64,000 nt of DNA from Glutamicibacter sp002979865. GTDB taxonomy: Bacteria > Actinomycetota > Actinomycetes > Actinomycetales > Micrococcaceae. The position numbers were made by a program, and so were the translations under genes. The DNA lies in contig NZ_CP188297.1 of assembly GCF_050030965.1 (NCBI RefSeq), positions 3,162,001 to 3,226,000 on the forward strand, in the 5' to 3' direction. Positions 15,520 through 30,556 of the stretch are shown here, piece after piece (the stretch's first letter is position 1; every line of letters starts with the position of its first letter). The notes beneath the pieces are model-generated. The model made no database searches. It worked only from the letters and a program-made list of their open reading frames with translations, and had not been told where the DNA came from.

Positions 15520-17091
15520 ATGAAAACCCTTGGCAAGATTTCCCCGTCCCGCGAGTCCTTCCGCGCCATGGCCGCGAACCGTCGTGTCATCCCCGTGACC
15601 ATCACCGTGCTGGCTGACTCGCTCACGCCCATCGGCCTCTACCGCACCCTGGCGCAGGGCCGCCCGGGCACTTTCCTGATGGAATCGGCTGCCCCGGGCG
15701 GTGTCTGGAGCCGCTATTCCTTCATTGGAGTGAACTCCCCGGCAACGCTGAGCACCCGTGGTTCAGAAGCCTACTGGCAGGGCCATGCGCCAGCTGGCCT
15801 GCCTGCCGGCGGTGCGGGCGTGGAGGTCTTGCGCGACACCGTGCGCGCGCTGAAGACCGAACCCGTTCCCGGCATGCCTCCCTTGACCGGCGGCATGGTC
15901 GGCTTCATCGGCTGGGAATGCGTGCGCCACTGGGAGAAGCTGCCCAACCCGCCGGCCGATGATCTGAACCTGCCTGAGCTGAGCATGAACCTGGTAGCAG
16001 ACATGGCTGCCCATGATGCGGCCGAAGGCACCGTCACGCTGATCGCCAACGCGATCAATTTCGATGGCAGCGACGAGAATGTCGACGACGCCTACGACCG
16101 TGCCGTCACCCGCCTGCAGGCGATGCTCGACCAGCTCGCGGTGCCGGTGGATTCGGCCGCGGCGGTGCTCACCGGTACCGATGTGCCGCGCGAAACCCTG
16201 ATGGAAGCTGTCACCCACTCCTGGGATGAGAACGAGTACCTCAAGGCGCTGGCCAAGTCCAAGACCGCGATCGTGGACGGAGAGGTCTTCCAGATCGTCG
16301 TCTCGCGCCGCTTCGAGCTGGAAACGCAGGCCGACGCGCTGGATGTCTACCGCGTGCTGCGCGCGACTAACCCGAGCCCGTACATGTACCTGTTCAACTT
16401 CGTCAACGAGCACGGCGAACGGTTCGAGATCGTCGGATCCTCGCCCGAAGCGCTGGTCACCGTCAACGATTCGCACGTGGTCACCCACCCGATCGCCGGT
16501 TCCCGCCCGCGCGGGGCGAACTACGAGGACGACCAGTTGCACGAGAAGTCGCTGCTCAACGACGAGAAGGAGCGCGCCGAGCACCTGATGCTGGTTGACC
16601 TTTCGCGCAACGACCTCTCGCGGGTCTGCAAGGCCGGCACCGTGGAAGTCACCCAGTTCATGGAGGTCGAGCGCTTCAGCCACATCATGCACCTGGTCTC
16701 CAATGTGGTGGGCAAGACCCGCGACGACGTGGACGCCTACGACGTGCTGGCCGCGACCTTCCCGGCCGGCACGCTCTCCGGCGCACCGAAGCCCCGCGCC
16801 CTGCAGCTGCTGGACGAGTACGAACCGTACCGCCGCGGCATCTACGGCGGCGTGGTCGGCTACCTGGACTTCGCCGGCGACATGGACATGGCCATCGCCA
16901 TCCGCTCCGCCCTGCTCAAGGGGGAACGCGCCTATGTGCAAGCCGGCGGCGGCATCGTCAACGACTCGAAGTTCGCCGACGAAGCCCTGGAAACCGTGAA
17001 CAAGGCAGCCGCTCCGCTGCGCGCCGTCTGGGCTGCGCAGTCGATGCGTGCGGCCCACAACATCAACACCGAATCAGGTGAAACGAAGTGA
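15520..17091 (+). CDS. trpE: Anthranilate synthase component I
   Basis: TrpE makes anthranilate from chorismate with ammonia supplied by TrpG, which is not encoded here. The 523-residue protein has the feedback-type N-terminal region with LMESAAPGGVWSRYSFIG near residue 49. The chorismate-binding domain shows VVSRRFE, IVGSSPEALV, HPIAGSRPRG, LVDLSRNDLSRVC, FPAGTLSGAPKPRA and YVQAGGGIV. Its stop overlaps the next start as GTGA. trpD is also absent from the window, so the pathway is split. Confidence 0.97.
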   Translation: MKTLGKISPSRESFRAMAANRRVIPVTITVLADSLTPIGLYRTLAQGRPGTFLMESAAPGGVWSRYSFIGVNSPATLSTRGSEAYWQGHAPAGLPAGGAGVEVLRDTVRALKTEPVPGMPPLTGGMVGFIGWECVRHWEKLPNPPADDLNLPELSMNLVADMAAHDAAEGTVTLIANAINFDGSDENVDDAYDRAVTRLQAMLDQLAVPVDSAAAVLTGTDVPRETLMEAVTHSWDENEYLKALAKSKTAIVDGEVFQIVVSRRFELETQADALDVYRVLRATNPSPYMYLFNFVNEHGERFEIVGSSPEALVTVNDSHVVTHPIAGSRPRGANYEDDQLHEKSLLNDEKERAEHLMLVDLSRNDLSRVCKAGTVEVTQFMEVERFSHIMHLVSNVVGKTRDDVDAYDVLAATFPAGTLSGAPKPRALQLLDEYEPYRRGIYGGVVGYLDFAGDMDMAIAIRSALLKGERAYVQAGGGIVNDSKFADEALETVNKAAAPLRAVWAAQSMRAAHNINTESGETK

Positions 17092-17678
17092 AGAAATTGA
17101 CCAGCGCCCGCACCCTCGCCCTCTTCGGCATGGCCGGCGCACTGATCGGCCTCTGGTCGGCCACCCGCACATGGATCACCGTCGATGTGGCCTCCAGCTC
17201 CGTGCAGATCCCGCAGATCGCCATCGACGGCGCCACCGCGGCCGCCTCGGTCACCGCGGTCTCCGTGGTGGTGCTGGCCGGTTCGCTGGCGCTGCTGATC
17301 GCCGGGAAGATCGCCCGCTACATCATTGCGGCGATCTGCCTGCTCGCCGGTGCCACCGTGGTTGCCGCCGGCCTCGGGGCGCTGCGCGATCCGCAGGCCG
17401 TCGCCTCCACTACCGTGGCCGAAGCTACCGGATTGGCCCAGAACGTCGGCGAGTACACGCTCAGCGCGTGGCCAGCGGTGGCGGTGTTCGCCGGAGCGCT
17501 GATGGTGCTGCAGGCCGTGCTGGTGTTCGTCTTCGCCGGCCGCTGGCCCGCCAAGGCCAGCAAGTACGATCGGCAGGCGGCAAGGTCCAGCGCGGAGCCC
17601 AAGGACCAGTCCTCGCGCAACATCGCCAGCTGGGAGCAGCTCTCGGACGGCGAAGACCCGACTGCTGGCCGGAAATAA
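17088..17678 (+). CDS. Trp biosynthesis-associated membrane protein (TIGR02234 family)
   Basis: This 196-residue protein starts with GTG overlapping the trpE stop (GTGA). It has four hydrophobic segments near residues 9-24, 52-72, 77-99 and 126-150, separated by short loops, and a polar C-terminal tail of about 45 residues. The family is recognised by its place behind trpE in actinobacteria. A transport or scaffolding role has been suggested from context only; no activity is shown. The W in the TRTWITVD loop is typical of the family. Confidence 0.82.
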   Translation: MKKLTSARTLALFGMAGALIGLWSATRTWITVDVASSSVQIPQIAIDGATAAASVTAVSVVVLAGSLALLIAGKIARYIIAAICLLAGATVVAAGLGALRDPQAVASTTVAEATGLAQNVGEYTLSAWPAVAVFAGALMVLQAVLVFVFAGRWPAKASKYDRQAARSSAEPKDQSSRNIASWEQLSDGEDPTAGRK

Positions 17679-17834
17679 CCCGGGCGGATCGTGATTCGCA
17701 CCACCGGCGCGAAACGAAGGCTTCCGGAATAGGAGGTTCCCGCGCGCAGGTGGCAGAATGGAACCTGAAGACCAACGTCCCGGGCAGCAACGCCCTGCCG
17801 GGACGCAGCATCACAACATGAGGAGACATCGAAC

Positions 17835-18083
17835 ATGTCGCAGAACACCGAGCTCGATCCGGTATACACCGAAGAGATTGGCCACGGTAACTCCATCGCA
17901 GCGTGGGCCTGCGTACTGACCATGATTGCCGGTTCAATCGTGGCCGGCATCGCCTTCGCCTACTTCGCCTGGTCCATCGTCTGGGTCGGTTGCGGCATCA
18001 TGGTGGTTGGCCTGCTCCTGGGCTGGATCCTGAAGGCAGCCGGTTTCGGCGTGGGCGGCGCTCGCAGCGGAGCATCGCACTAA
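17835..18083 (+). CDS. HGxxPAAW-family small membrane protein
   Basis: The 82-residue protein contains GHGNSIAAWACVLTMI (about 17-32), a variant of the HGxxPAAW signature with Ile in place of Pro. Two transmembrane helices follow (about 24-46 and 49-67). Members of this actinobacterial family sit inside trp clusters and have no known function. An AGGAG site lies at the right distance from the ATG. It is followed after 1 nt by the TTG start of trpC, which suggests coupled translation. Confidence 0.82.
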   Translation: MSQNTELDPVYTEEIGHGNSIAAWACVLTMIAGSIVAGIAFAYFAWSIVWVGCGIMVVGLLLGWILKAAGFGVGGARSGASH

Positions 18084-18084
18084 A

Positions 18085-18909
18085 TTGACTGTTCTTGATG
18101 AGATCATCGCGGGCGTCCGGGAAGACCTGGGCGCCCGTCGCGCAATCACCAGCCTGGAAGCGATCAAGCAGGCCGCGGCAGCGGCAGCTCCTGCGCGCGA
18201 TGCTTTCGCCGCGCTCGGTGGCCACGCCGACCAGGCCGCCCGCGACACCACGCTGCGTGTCATCTCCGAGGTCAAGCGCAAGTCCCCGTCCAAGGGCGCG
18301 CTGGCAGATATCCCGGAGCCTGCCGTACTGGCCGCTGAATACGAGGCCGGTGGCGCCTCGGTGATTTCCGTGCTCACCGAAGCCCGCCGTTTCGGCGGTT
18401 CGCTGCAGGATCTCGATGCGGTACGCGCTGCCGTGCAGATTCCGGTGCTGCGCAAGGATTTCACGGTCGACGAGTACCAGATCTACGAAGCCCGCGCCCA
18501 CGGCGCTGACCTCGTGTTGCTCATTGTTGCGGCGCTGAATGATGAATTGCTGGCATCTTTCCTAGAATTGACTCACCAGCTGGGAATGAACGCCCTGGTG
18601 GAGACCCACACCGAGGAGGAAATCGCCCGCGCCAGCAAGGCCGGAGCGAAGATCATCGGTGTGAACGTGCGCAACCTGAAGACGCTGGACGTCGATCCAG
18701 CCACCTTCGGCAAGCTCGCTCCGCTGCTGCCGGCCCAGGCGGTGATCGTCGCCGAGTCCGGTGTGGAATCCACCGAACAGGTCGTCCAATACGGTGCGGC
18801 CGGCGCCGACGCGGTCTTGGTGGGCGAAGCGCTGGTGAAGCATGCCGATCCGCGCGCTTCGGTCGCCGCGTTCATCAAGGCCGGTACCGGCGCCAAGCCG
18901 CAGCGCTAG
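18085..18909 (+). CDS. trpC: Indole-3-glycerol phosphate synthase
   Basis: TrpC closes the indole ring in tryptophan synthesis. The 274-residue TIM barrel has VLDEIIAGVREDL, SEVKRKSPSKG (catalytic Lys), PVLRKDFTVDEYQI, NALVETHTEEE, GVNVRNLKTL and VIVAESGVES. The start codon is TTG 18085, one base after the stop of the preceding gene. No ATG or GTG upstream fits the conserved N-terminus. It ends 34 nt before a strong hairpin that separates it from trpB. Confidence 0.96.
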   Translation: MTVLDEIIAGVREDLGARRAITSLEAIKQAAAAAAPARDAFAALGGHADQAARDTTLRVISEVKRKSPSKGALADIPEPAVLAAEYEAGGASVISVLTEARRFGGSLQDLDAVRAAVQIPVLRKDFTVDEYQIYEARAHGADLVLLIVAALNDELLASFLELTHQLGMNALVETHTEEEIARASKAGAKIIGVNVRNLKTLDVDPATFGKLAPLLPAQAVIVAESGVESTEQVVQYGAAGADAVLVGEALVKHADPRASVAAFIKAGTGAKPQR

Positions 18910-18943
18910 CCGCGCACGGCGGCGAAGGACCCAGAACTGCTTT

Positions 18944-18976
18944 TCGTGCCCCGCAGGAGTTTCCGGCGGGGCACGA
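18944..18976 (+). terminator. Strong hairpin between trpC and trpB
   Basis: TCGTGCCCCGC pairs with GCGGGGCACGA over 11 bp with an 11-nt loop, within the 110-nt gap between trpC and trpB. No T-run follows. It may be a partial terminator, a processing site or a stabilising end for the upstream mRNA. Confidence 0.5.
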
Positions 18977-19019
18977 GACTTACCACGAATCAAGCTCCGT
19001 ACGAGGAAAGAGGGAATCG

Positions 19020-20351
<1,332 letters not shown>

Positions 20352-21134
20352 ATGACCCGCGTGACCAGCGCCCAGAAGATCGCCGTAGCCCGCGCCGAGG
20401 GCCGCCCGGCCCTCATCGGCTACCTGCCTGCCGGCTTCCCCGACGTCGCCACCAGCATCGAGGCCGCCGTGGCGCTGGCCGAGAACGGCGTGGATGTCAT
20501 CGAGATCGGCATCCCGTACTCCGACCCGGTGATGGACGGTTCGGTGATCCAGGAAGCGACCGTGCAGGCGCTGGCCAACGGCTTCAAGGTCCCGCAGATC
20601 TTCGACATCGTGCGCGGAATCACCGAACGCACCGACGTGGCCGTAATGGTCATGACCTACTGGAACCCGGTGCTGCGCCTGGGCGTGGACGAGTTCTCCC
20701 GGCGCTTCGCCGAAGCCGGCGGCGCCGGCCTGATCACCCCGGATCTGGTGCCCGACGAGGCCGCCGAATGGATCCAGGCCAGCGAGAAGCACGGCCTGGA
20801 GCGCGTGTTCCTCATTGCCCCTTCGTCCACCGAAGCGAGGGTGCAGCGCACCGTGGATGCGTCCTCCGGCTTCGTCTACTGCGTGTCGCTGATGGGCGTC
20901 ACCGGCGCCCGTACCGAGGTTTCCTCCGCCGCGCAGGCAGTGGTCGCCGCCGCCCACAACGCCGGCGCCGAGAATGCCTGCGTGGGCCTGGGCGTCTCGC
21001 GCCGCGAGCACGTGGAAGAAATCGGCGCCTACGCCGACGGCGTGATCGTCGGCACCGCGCTGGTCGCCGCCCTGCGTGACGGGGGAGTGCCGGCCGTGGG
21101 CGCCCTGGCCGCCGAACTGAGCGGACGGGCCTGA
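20352..21134 (+). CDS. trpA: Tryptophan synthase alpha chain
   Basis: TrpA cleaves indole-3-glycerol phosphate and channels indole to TrpB. The 260-residue TIM barrel carries the catalytic Glu in DVIEIGIPYSDPVMDG, MTYWNPV, LITPDLVPDEA with the catalytic Asp, FVYCVSLMGVTGAR and CVGLGVSRREHV. It abuts trpB and overlaps lgt by TGATG. Confidence 0.97.
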   Translation: MTRVTSAQKIAVARAEGRPALIGYLPAGFPDVATSIEAAVALAENGVDVIEIGIPYSDPVMDGSVIQEATVQALANGFKVPQIFDIVRGITERTDVAVMVMTYWNPVLRLGVDEFSRRFAEAGGAGLITPDLVPDEAAEWIQASEKHGLERVFLIAPSSTEARVQRTVDASSGFVYCVSLMGVTGARTEVSSAAQAVVAAAHNAGAENACVGLGVSRREHVEEIGAYADGVIVGTALVAALRDGGVPAVGALAAELSGRA

Positions 21135-22132
21135 TGGCTTTTGCCGCGCAGCTGGCGCTTGCCTTGCCCGCCTCCATCCCTTCGCCGCCGCCGGAATTCG
21201 CCAGGATCTCGATCGGCCCGCTGACCATCCACGCCTACGCGCTGTGCATCCTCGCGGGCATCCTGATCGCGCTGTGGCTGACCAACAAGCGCCTCGGTGC
21301 CCGCGGCGGCAACTCCGACATGCTCTGGGACATCGCCATCTGGACGATCCCCTTCGGCATCATCGGCGGACGCCTCTACCATGTGCTGATCACCGACCCG
21401 ATGTACTACTTCGGGCTCGGCGGGCAAACCGCCCACCTGGCCGAGATCCCGCAGATCTGGCTTGGCGGGCTGGGCATCATGGGCGCGGTGTCGCTCGGTG
21501 CACTCGGAGCGTGGATCGGTTGCCGGAAAGCCGGCATCCGGCTCTCGGCCTTCGTCGACGCGGCCGTGCCCGGCCTGCTGCTGGCGCAGGCGGCCGGGCG
21601 CTGGGGCAACTGGTTCAACCAGGAGCTGTTCGGCGCGCCGACCGACTTGCCGTGGGGCCTGGAGATCGATGCGGACAGCTACAACTTCCCGGCCGGGCTG
21701 CCCGCGGACACGCTCTTCCACCCGACCTTCCTGTACGAGTCGCTGTGGAATGTGCTGGGCGCCTTCGTGCTGATCGCGCTGGACCGGAAGTTCAAGCTGC
21801 GCCGCGGCTCACTGTTCTGCTGCTACATGATCTGGTACGGCATCGGCCGCACCTTCACCGAATCGCTGCGCCTGGACCCGGCCGAAATCATCGCCATCGG
21901 GCCGCTGGCCCTGCGCGTGCACCAGTGGCTGGCGATCGGCATCGCCATCGCCGGCATCCTCGCGCTGATCGTGGTCCTGGGCAAGCTGCGCAGGCAGCAG
22001 GTCGATCCGTTCTACCTGCCAGGCAGGGCCCCGGCGCAGCCGGTCGAAGCAGATCGCGCCAAGCCCGCCGCGCACTCACCGGCGGAGTCCAGCTCCGATC
22101 CGGGCAGCGACGCCACAGAGCGGCAGCAATAA
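21134..22132 (+). CDS. lgt: Prolipoprotein diacylglyceryl transferase
   Basis: Lgt attaches diacylglycerol to the lipobox Cys of prelipoproteins in the membrane, for example the DUF6318 lipoprotein encoded in this window. The 332-residue polytopic protein has HAYALCILAGI with the conserved His, GIIGGRLYHV, and the signature AGRWGNWFNQELFGAPTD with its Arg and Asn. A polar C-terminal tail of about 50 residues follows the last helix. The ATG overlaps the trpA stop, an order common in actinobacteria. Confidence 0.97.
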   Translation: MAFAAQLALALPASIPSPPPEFARISIGPLTIHAYALCILAGILIALWLTNKRLGARGGNSDMLWDIAIWTIPFGIIGGRLYHVLITDPMYYFGLGGQTAHLAEIPQIWLGGLGIMGAVSLGALGAWIGCRKAGIRLSAFVDAAVPGLLLAQAAGRWGNWFNQELFGAPTDLPWGLEIDADSYNFPAGLPADTLFHPTFLYESLWNVLGAFVLIALDRKFKLRRGSLFCCYMIWYGIGRTFTESLRLDPAEIIAIGPLALRVHQWLAIGIAIAGILALIVVLGKLRRQQVDPFYLPGRAPAQPVEADRAKPAAHSPAESSSDPGSDATERQQ

Positions 22133-22147
22133 TTCCATAGCCCCATT

Positions 22148-22185
22148 CCGGTGGCCGGCAAGCATCCACGCTTGCCGGCCACCGG
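22148..22185 (+). terminator. Terminator of the trp-lgt operon
   Basis: The arm at 22148-22163 (CCGGTGGCCGGCAAGC) pairs without mismatch with 22170-22185 around a 6-nt loop, giving a 16-bp stem 15 nt after the lgt stop. GGTTTAAG follows, a very short T-run. Confidence 0.85.
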
Positions 22186-22694
22186 TGGTTTAAGCCGCGC
22201 CAGCAGCTGCCCGGATCCGCTTTCATGACGCGCCCTGGCCCCAATATGGCGAAATGTCCGGAAAATCTGGGCAGTTTTCCGTCCCTCGGGCGCAACATGC
22301 CCGAAACATTGGGCGGCTATCAAAACCGGCTGGCAAAACCGGTTTTCGCGATCCCCGCCCGCAAAAAACTGCTTTTTCCGCGCCGGTAGCGGCAGAAGTT
22401 TTTAACATTCCTGAAACACAAGCACGCGCATGCGAGAAACAAAACCTGCGTAACGTGTGATCCACGCGCCACGCTGGTCGATCGACCCCTGGAAAGGCCA
22501 GCTGGTGCAGCACCACAACGAGGTGGGAAATGTTCGTCCCCGAAACCTCGATGCGCAAGCAGACCCCGCTTAGCACTGTCGAAAAGTTTCAGCTAGATGA
22601 AACATCCAGGCGGCCGGAAGCCCTTGCCAAGAATAAGCCCTTTACCGGGGGCTGCCGCGCGCCTATCCTGCATGAACCACAGAAAGGCACGCTC
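22186..22694 (+). promoter_or_regulatory. Long non-coding upstream region of gltB with hairpins
   Basis: This stretch between the lgt terminator and the gltB start holds no convincing gene. It has a TCGGGC/GCCCGA hairpin (22286-22304), an AAAACCGG/CCGGTTTT hairpin ending in TTTT (22322-22346), two GAAAC words (22413, 22436), a GTAAC (22450) and the perfect palindrome GGTCGATCGACC (22476-22487). GAAAC and GTnAC resemble half-sites of actinobacterial nitrogen regulator GlnR, but the spacing here is not the standard 6 nt. The region is likely the promoter and leader of gltBD. The nature of control is not resolved by eye. Confidence 0.5.
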
Positions 22695-27306
<4,612 letters not shown>

Positions 27307-27314
<8 letters not shown>

Positions 27315-28776
27315 TCCACGTGGATTCCTGAAGGTGACCGAACGTGTCACCCAGCCCAAGCGCCCGGTGCCGGTGCGCCTGATGGACTACAAGGAGGTCG
27401 TCGAGCGCCAGAAGTCCGGCATCCTGGAGGAGCAGGCCGGCCGTTGCATGGACTGCGGCGTCCCGTTCTGCCATTCGGGATGCCCGCTGGGCAACCTGAT
27501 CCCGGAGTTCAACGACCTGGCCTACAGGGGCCGGATGGATGATGCGGCCGCCCGGCTGCTGAGCACCAACAATTTCCCGGAGCTCACCGGCAAGCTGTGC
27601 CCGGCCCCGTGCGAGTCCTCCTGCGTGCTGGGCATCAACCAGCCCGCGGTGACCATCAAGCAGGTCGAAGCCGAACTCGCTGGCCACCTGATGGACGCCG
27701 GCGACTTCGTGCCGCAGCCGCCTGCCCGCCACACCGAGCACCGCGTGGCGATCGTCGGTTCGGGGCCGGCCGGATTGGCAGCCGCCCAGCAGCTGACCCG
27801 TGCCGGGCACACCGTGGCCGTCTACGAGCGCGACGAAGCCATCGGCGGCCTGCTGCGCTTCGGCATCCCGGACTTCAAGCTGGAGAAGCAGGTCATCGAC
27901 CTGCGCCTGGCCCAGATGGAAGCCGAAGGAACGATCTTCCGCACCGGCATCGAGATCGGCAAGGACATCTCCTGGAAGCAGCTGCGCCGCGACTACGACG
28001 CGGTCATCGTAGCCACCGGTGCCACGGTGCCGCGCGAGCTGCCGGTGCCGGGCAACAAGCTCGAGGGCGTGCACCATGCCATGGAGTTCCTCACCGAGAG
28101 CAACCGCGTGGTCGCCGGCCAGCTCGATGCCCCGCGCATCGATGCGGCGGGCAAGCACGTGATCGTGCTGGGCGGCGGAGACACCGGATCGGACTGCATC
28201 GGCACCGCCCTGCGCCAGGGAGCGGCGAGCGTCACGACGCTGGCCATCGGCCAGCAGCCGGGCACCGAGCGCCGCGAAGACCAGCCGTGGCCGATGATGC
28301 CGGTGCTTTTCGAGGTGCAGACCTCCCATGAGGAAGGCGGCGAGCGAACCTACCTGGCTTCGACCGTGAACTTCATCTCCGGCGAGGGAACTGAGCAAAA
28401 CAAGGTGATCGGTGTTACAGTTGCAGAGACAGAATTTGTTGCTGGCAAGCGCCTCCCGAAGCCTGGAACCGAACGCGTAATCAAAGCGGATCTGGTTCTG
28501 CTTGCCCTCGGGTTCACCGGTCCGGAAGTTTCCGGATTGGACGAACAGGTCAGTATCGAATTCGACAACCGGGGCAACGTCGCCCGAGATGGCTACTACA
28601 TGACGAACACCGAATCGGTATTCGTCGCCGGAGACGCCGGTCGGGGACAGTCGCTGATCGTGTGGGCTATCGCCGAAGGACGCGCTTGCGCGGCCGCGGT
28701 CGACAAGTTCCTCATGGGTTCGACTACCCTTCCTGCACCGGTTGCTCCAACCGATAGGGCCATCAGCATCATTTGA
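27307..28776 (+). CDS. gltD: Glutamate synthase small subunit
   Basis: GltD supplies electrons from NADPH to GltB through FAD and two 4Fe-4S clusters. The 489-residue protein has the N-terminal cysteine motifs CMDCGVPFCHSGCPLGN and LCPAPCESSCVLGI. The FAD site is IVGSGPAGLAAAQQL, the NADPH site is VLGGGDTGSDC, and the C-terminal FAD motif is VFVAGDAGRGQSL. The start is GTG 27307, 8 nt inside gltB, with TTTTGGAGGTGA as ribosome binding site. A terminator follows. Confidence 0.97.
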
Positions 28777-28790
28777 GTGACATAGGCTTG

Positions 28791-28827
28791 AATGCGGCGC
28801 ACCCGGATGCCGGGTGGGCCGCATTTT
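28791..28827 (+). terminator. Intrinsic terminator of gltBD
   Basis: AATGCGGC pairs with GCCGCATT, and an inner ACCCGG/CCGGGT stem is separated by a 2-nt internal loop. The hairpin ends in TTTT, 15 nt after the gltD stop. Confidence 0.9.
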
Positions 28828-28862
28828 GCCTATGTGAACATGAAAGGCATTTGGCTGACGGA

Positions 28863-30374
28863 ATGAGACGCGCAAAGATTGTGGCAACCTGGGGCCCGGC
28901 CCTGGCAAGTTATGAAAATACTGTAGCGGTACTGAAGGCGGGCGTAGACGTAGCCCGCCTGAACATGAGCCATGGAGACCACTCCATGCACGCACAATCC
29001 CTGGCGAATGTGCGCAATGCGGCCGCGGAGATCGGCCGCGCGGTTGGCATCTTCGCCGACCTGCAGGGTCCGAAGATCCGCCTTGGCCGCTTCAAGGACA
29101 ACGCCAAGTACATCCTCGAGGCTGGTGAGGAATTCACCATCACCATTGAGGACATCGAAGGTACCCGCAACCTGTGCTCCACCACCTTCAAGGGCCTTCC
29201 CACCGATGTCCAGCCGGGCGATTTCCTGCTGATCAACGATGGCAAGGTCAAGCTCAAGGCGCTGGCAGTTGACCAGACCTCGGTGCGTTCCGAGGTTGTC
29301 GTCGGAGGCGAGGTGTCCAATAACAAGGGCATCAACCTGCCAGGCGTCGCGGTGAACGTTCCCGCATTGAGCGAAAAGGACGAGGACGACCTGCGCTGGG
29401 CACTGCGTGCCGGCATCGACATGGTCGCACTGTCCTTCGTGCGCAATGCCGAGGACATCGAGCGCGTGCACGAGATCATGGACGAAGAAGGCCGACGCGT
29501 GCCGGTGATCGCCAAGATCGAGAAGCCGCAGGCCGTGGCCGCGCTGGAAGAAATCATCAATGCCTTCGACGCCATCATGGTCGCCCGCGGCGACTTGGGC
29601 GTGGAGCTGCCGCTGGAAGAAGTTCCGGTCGTGCAGAAGCGTGCCGTGGAGCTGGCACGCCGCTGGGCCAAGCCGGTCATCGTCGCCACCCAGGTGCTCG
29701 AATCGATGATCGAATCGCCGACCCCGACCCGCGCCGAGGCTTCGGACTGCGCCAATGCGGTGCTCGACGGCGCCGACGCGGTCATGCTCTCGGGGGAGAC
29801 CTCCGTGGGCGCGTACCCGGTGGAAACCGTGGAGACCATGTCGCGCATCATCTCCTCGACCGAGCAGCACGGCCTGGATCGCATTCCCCGCTTGGGCTCC
29901 CAGCCGAAGACCCGCGGCGGCGCGATCACCCGTGCCGCGGTGGAGATCGCCGATCAGCTCGACGCGAAGTACATCGTCGCCTTCACCCAGTCCGGCGACT
30001 CGGCACGGCGCCTCTCGCGCCTGCGCCCGAAGAAGCCGGTCCTGGCTTTCACCCCGCTGCAGCAGACCTACAACATCATGACCCTGATGTGGGGTGTGCA
30101 GGCACGCCTGGTGGCCTACGCCGACCACACTGACAAGATGACCGCCCAGGTGGACGAGGCGCTGCTCTCCGAAGGCCTGGCGGAGCTCAACGACATCGTG
30201 TGCATCGCCGCCGGCTCCCCTCCGGGACAGGCGGGGTCCACCAACTCGCTGCGCGTGCACAAGGTCGGCGACCTCGCCGATGCCGGCCAGCTGGTCAATG
30301 GCAAGCCGATGCCTGCTCGCGAGAAGGTCGGTCCGTGGGCACCGGAAAACGTCTCCACGCCGAAAAACCTGTAG
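28863..30374 (+). CDS. pyk: Pyruvate kinase
   Basis: Pyk converts phosphoenolpyruvate and ADP to pyruvate and ATP. The protein from ATG 28863 has 503 residues and starts MRRAKIVATWGPA. RLNMSHGDH, ADLQGPKIRLG, the signature IEKPQAVAALEEI with the catalytic Lys, MVARGDLGVELPLEEVP and TPTRAEASDCANAV follow. The C-terminal domain is complete, with an extra tail of about 25 residues. The frame is open for 30 codons upstream, but that part overlaps the gltD terminator, so the start at MRRAK is chosen. Confidence 0.96.
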   Translation: MRRAKIVATWGPALASYENTVAVLKAGVDVARLNMSHGDHSMHAQSLANVRNAAAEIGRAVGIFADLQGPKIRLGRFKDNAKYILEAGEEFTITIEDIEGTRNLCSTTFKGLPTDVQPGDFLLINDGKVKLKALAVDQTSVRSEVVVGGEVSNNKGINLPGVAVNVPALSEKDEDDLRWALRAGIDMVALSFVRNAEDIERVHEIMDEEGRRVPVIAKIEKPQAVAALEEIINAFDAIMVARGDLGVELPLEEVPVVQKRAVELARRWAKPVIVATQVLESMIESPTPTRAEASDCANAVLDGADAVMLSGETSVGAYPVETVETMSRIISSTEQHGLDRIPRLGSQPKTRGGAITRAAVEIADQLDAKYIVAFTQSGDSARRLSRLRPKKPVLAFTPLQQTYNIMTLMWGVQARLVAYADHTDKMTAQVDEALLSEGLAELNDIVCIAAGSPPGQAGSTNSLRVHKVGDLADAGQLVNGKPMPAREKVGPWAPENVSTPKNL

Positions 30375-30403
30375 ACGCTCTGTCGCGCACTAGCTGAGGC
30401 AAG

Positions 30404-30447
30404 AAAATCCGCCCTGCTCCAGAATTCTGGAGCAGGGCGGATTTTTT
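30404..30447 (+). terminator. Intrinsic terminator of pyk
   Basis: The two 21-nt arms (30404-30424 and 30425-30445) form a perfect inverted repeat centred on GAATTC. It ends in a run of six T (30442-30447). This is one of the longest perfect hairpins in the window. Confidence 0.93.
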
Positions 30448-30507
30448 GCCTTGGCGCCCGCAAAGCACGATTGTGAACTCGAGCACGTGCCCTGTGGTTG
30501 CGCGCGC

Positions 30508-30551
30508 AAAAAAAGGCCGTTGAACCGGACAATTTCCGATCCAACGGCCTT
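30508..30551 (-). terminator. Intrinsic terminator of tRNA-Leu
   Basis: On the minus strand AAGGCCGTTG pairs with CAACGGCCTT over 10 bp and is followed by a run of seven T (30514-30508). It lies 5 nt beyond the tRNA-Leu 3' end and faces the pyk terminator. Confidence 0.9.
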
Positions 30552-30556
30552 CATGC

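Noticed and set aside
22413..22454. A GlnR box upstream of gltB
   Set aside because: GAAAC and GTAAC words exist, but the spacers are 18 and 9 nt rather than 6, so I do not call it a site; it is only described as a possibility in the leader entry.
22530..22694. A 55-residue N-terminal extension of gltB
   Set aside because: GltB needs a short propeptide before the nucleophilic Cys. The ATG at 22695 has a ribosome binding site and leaves 43 residues, a usual length.
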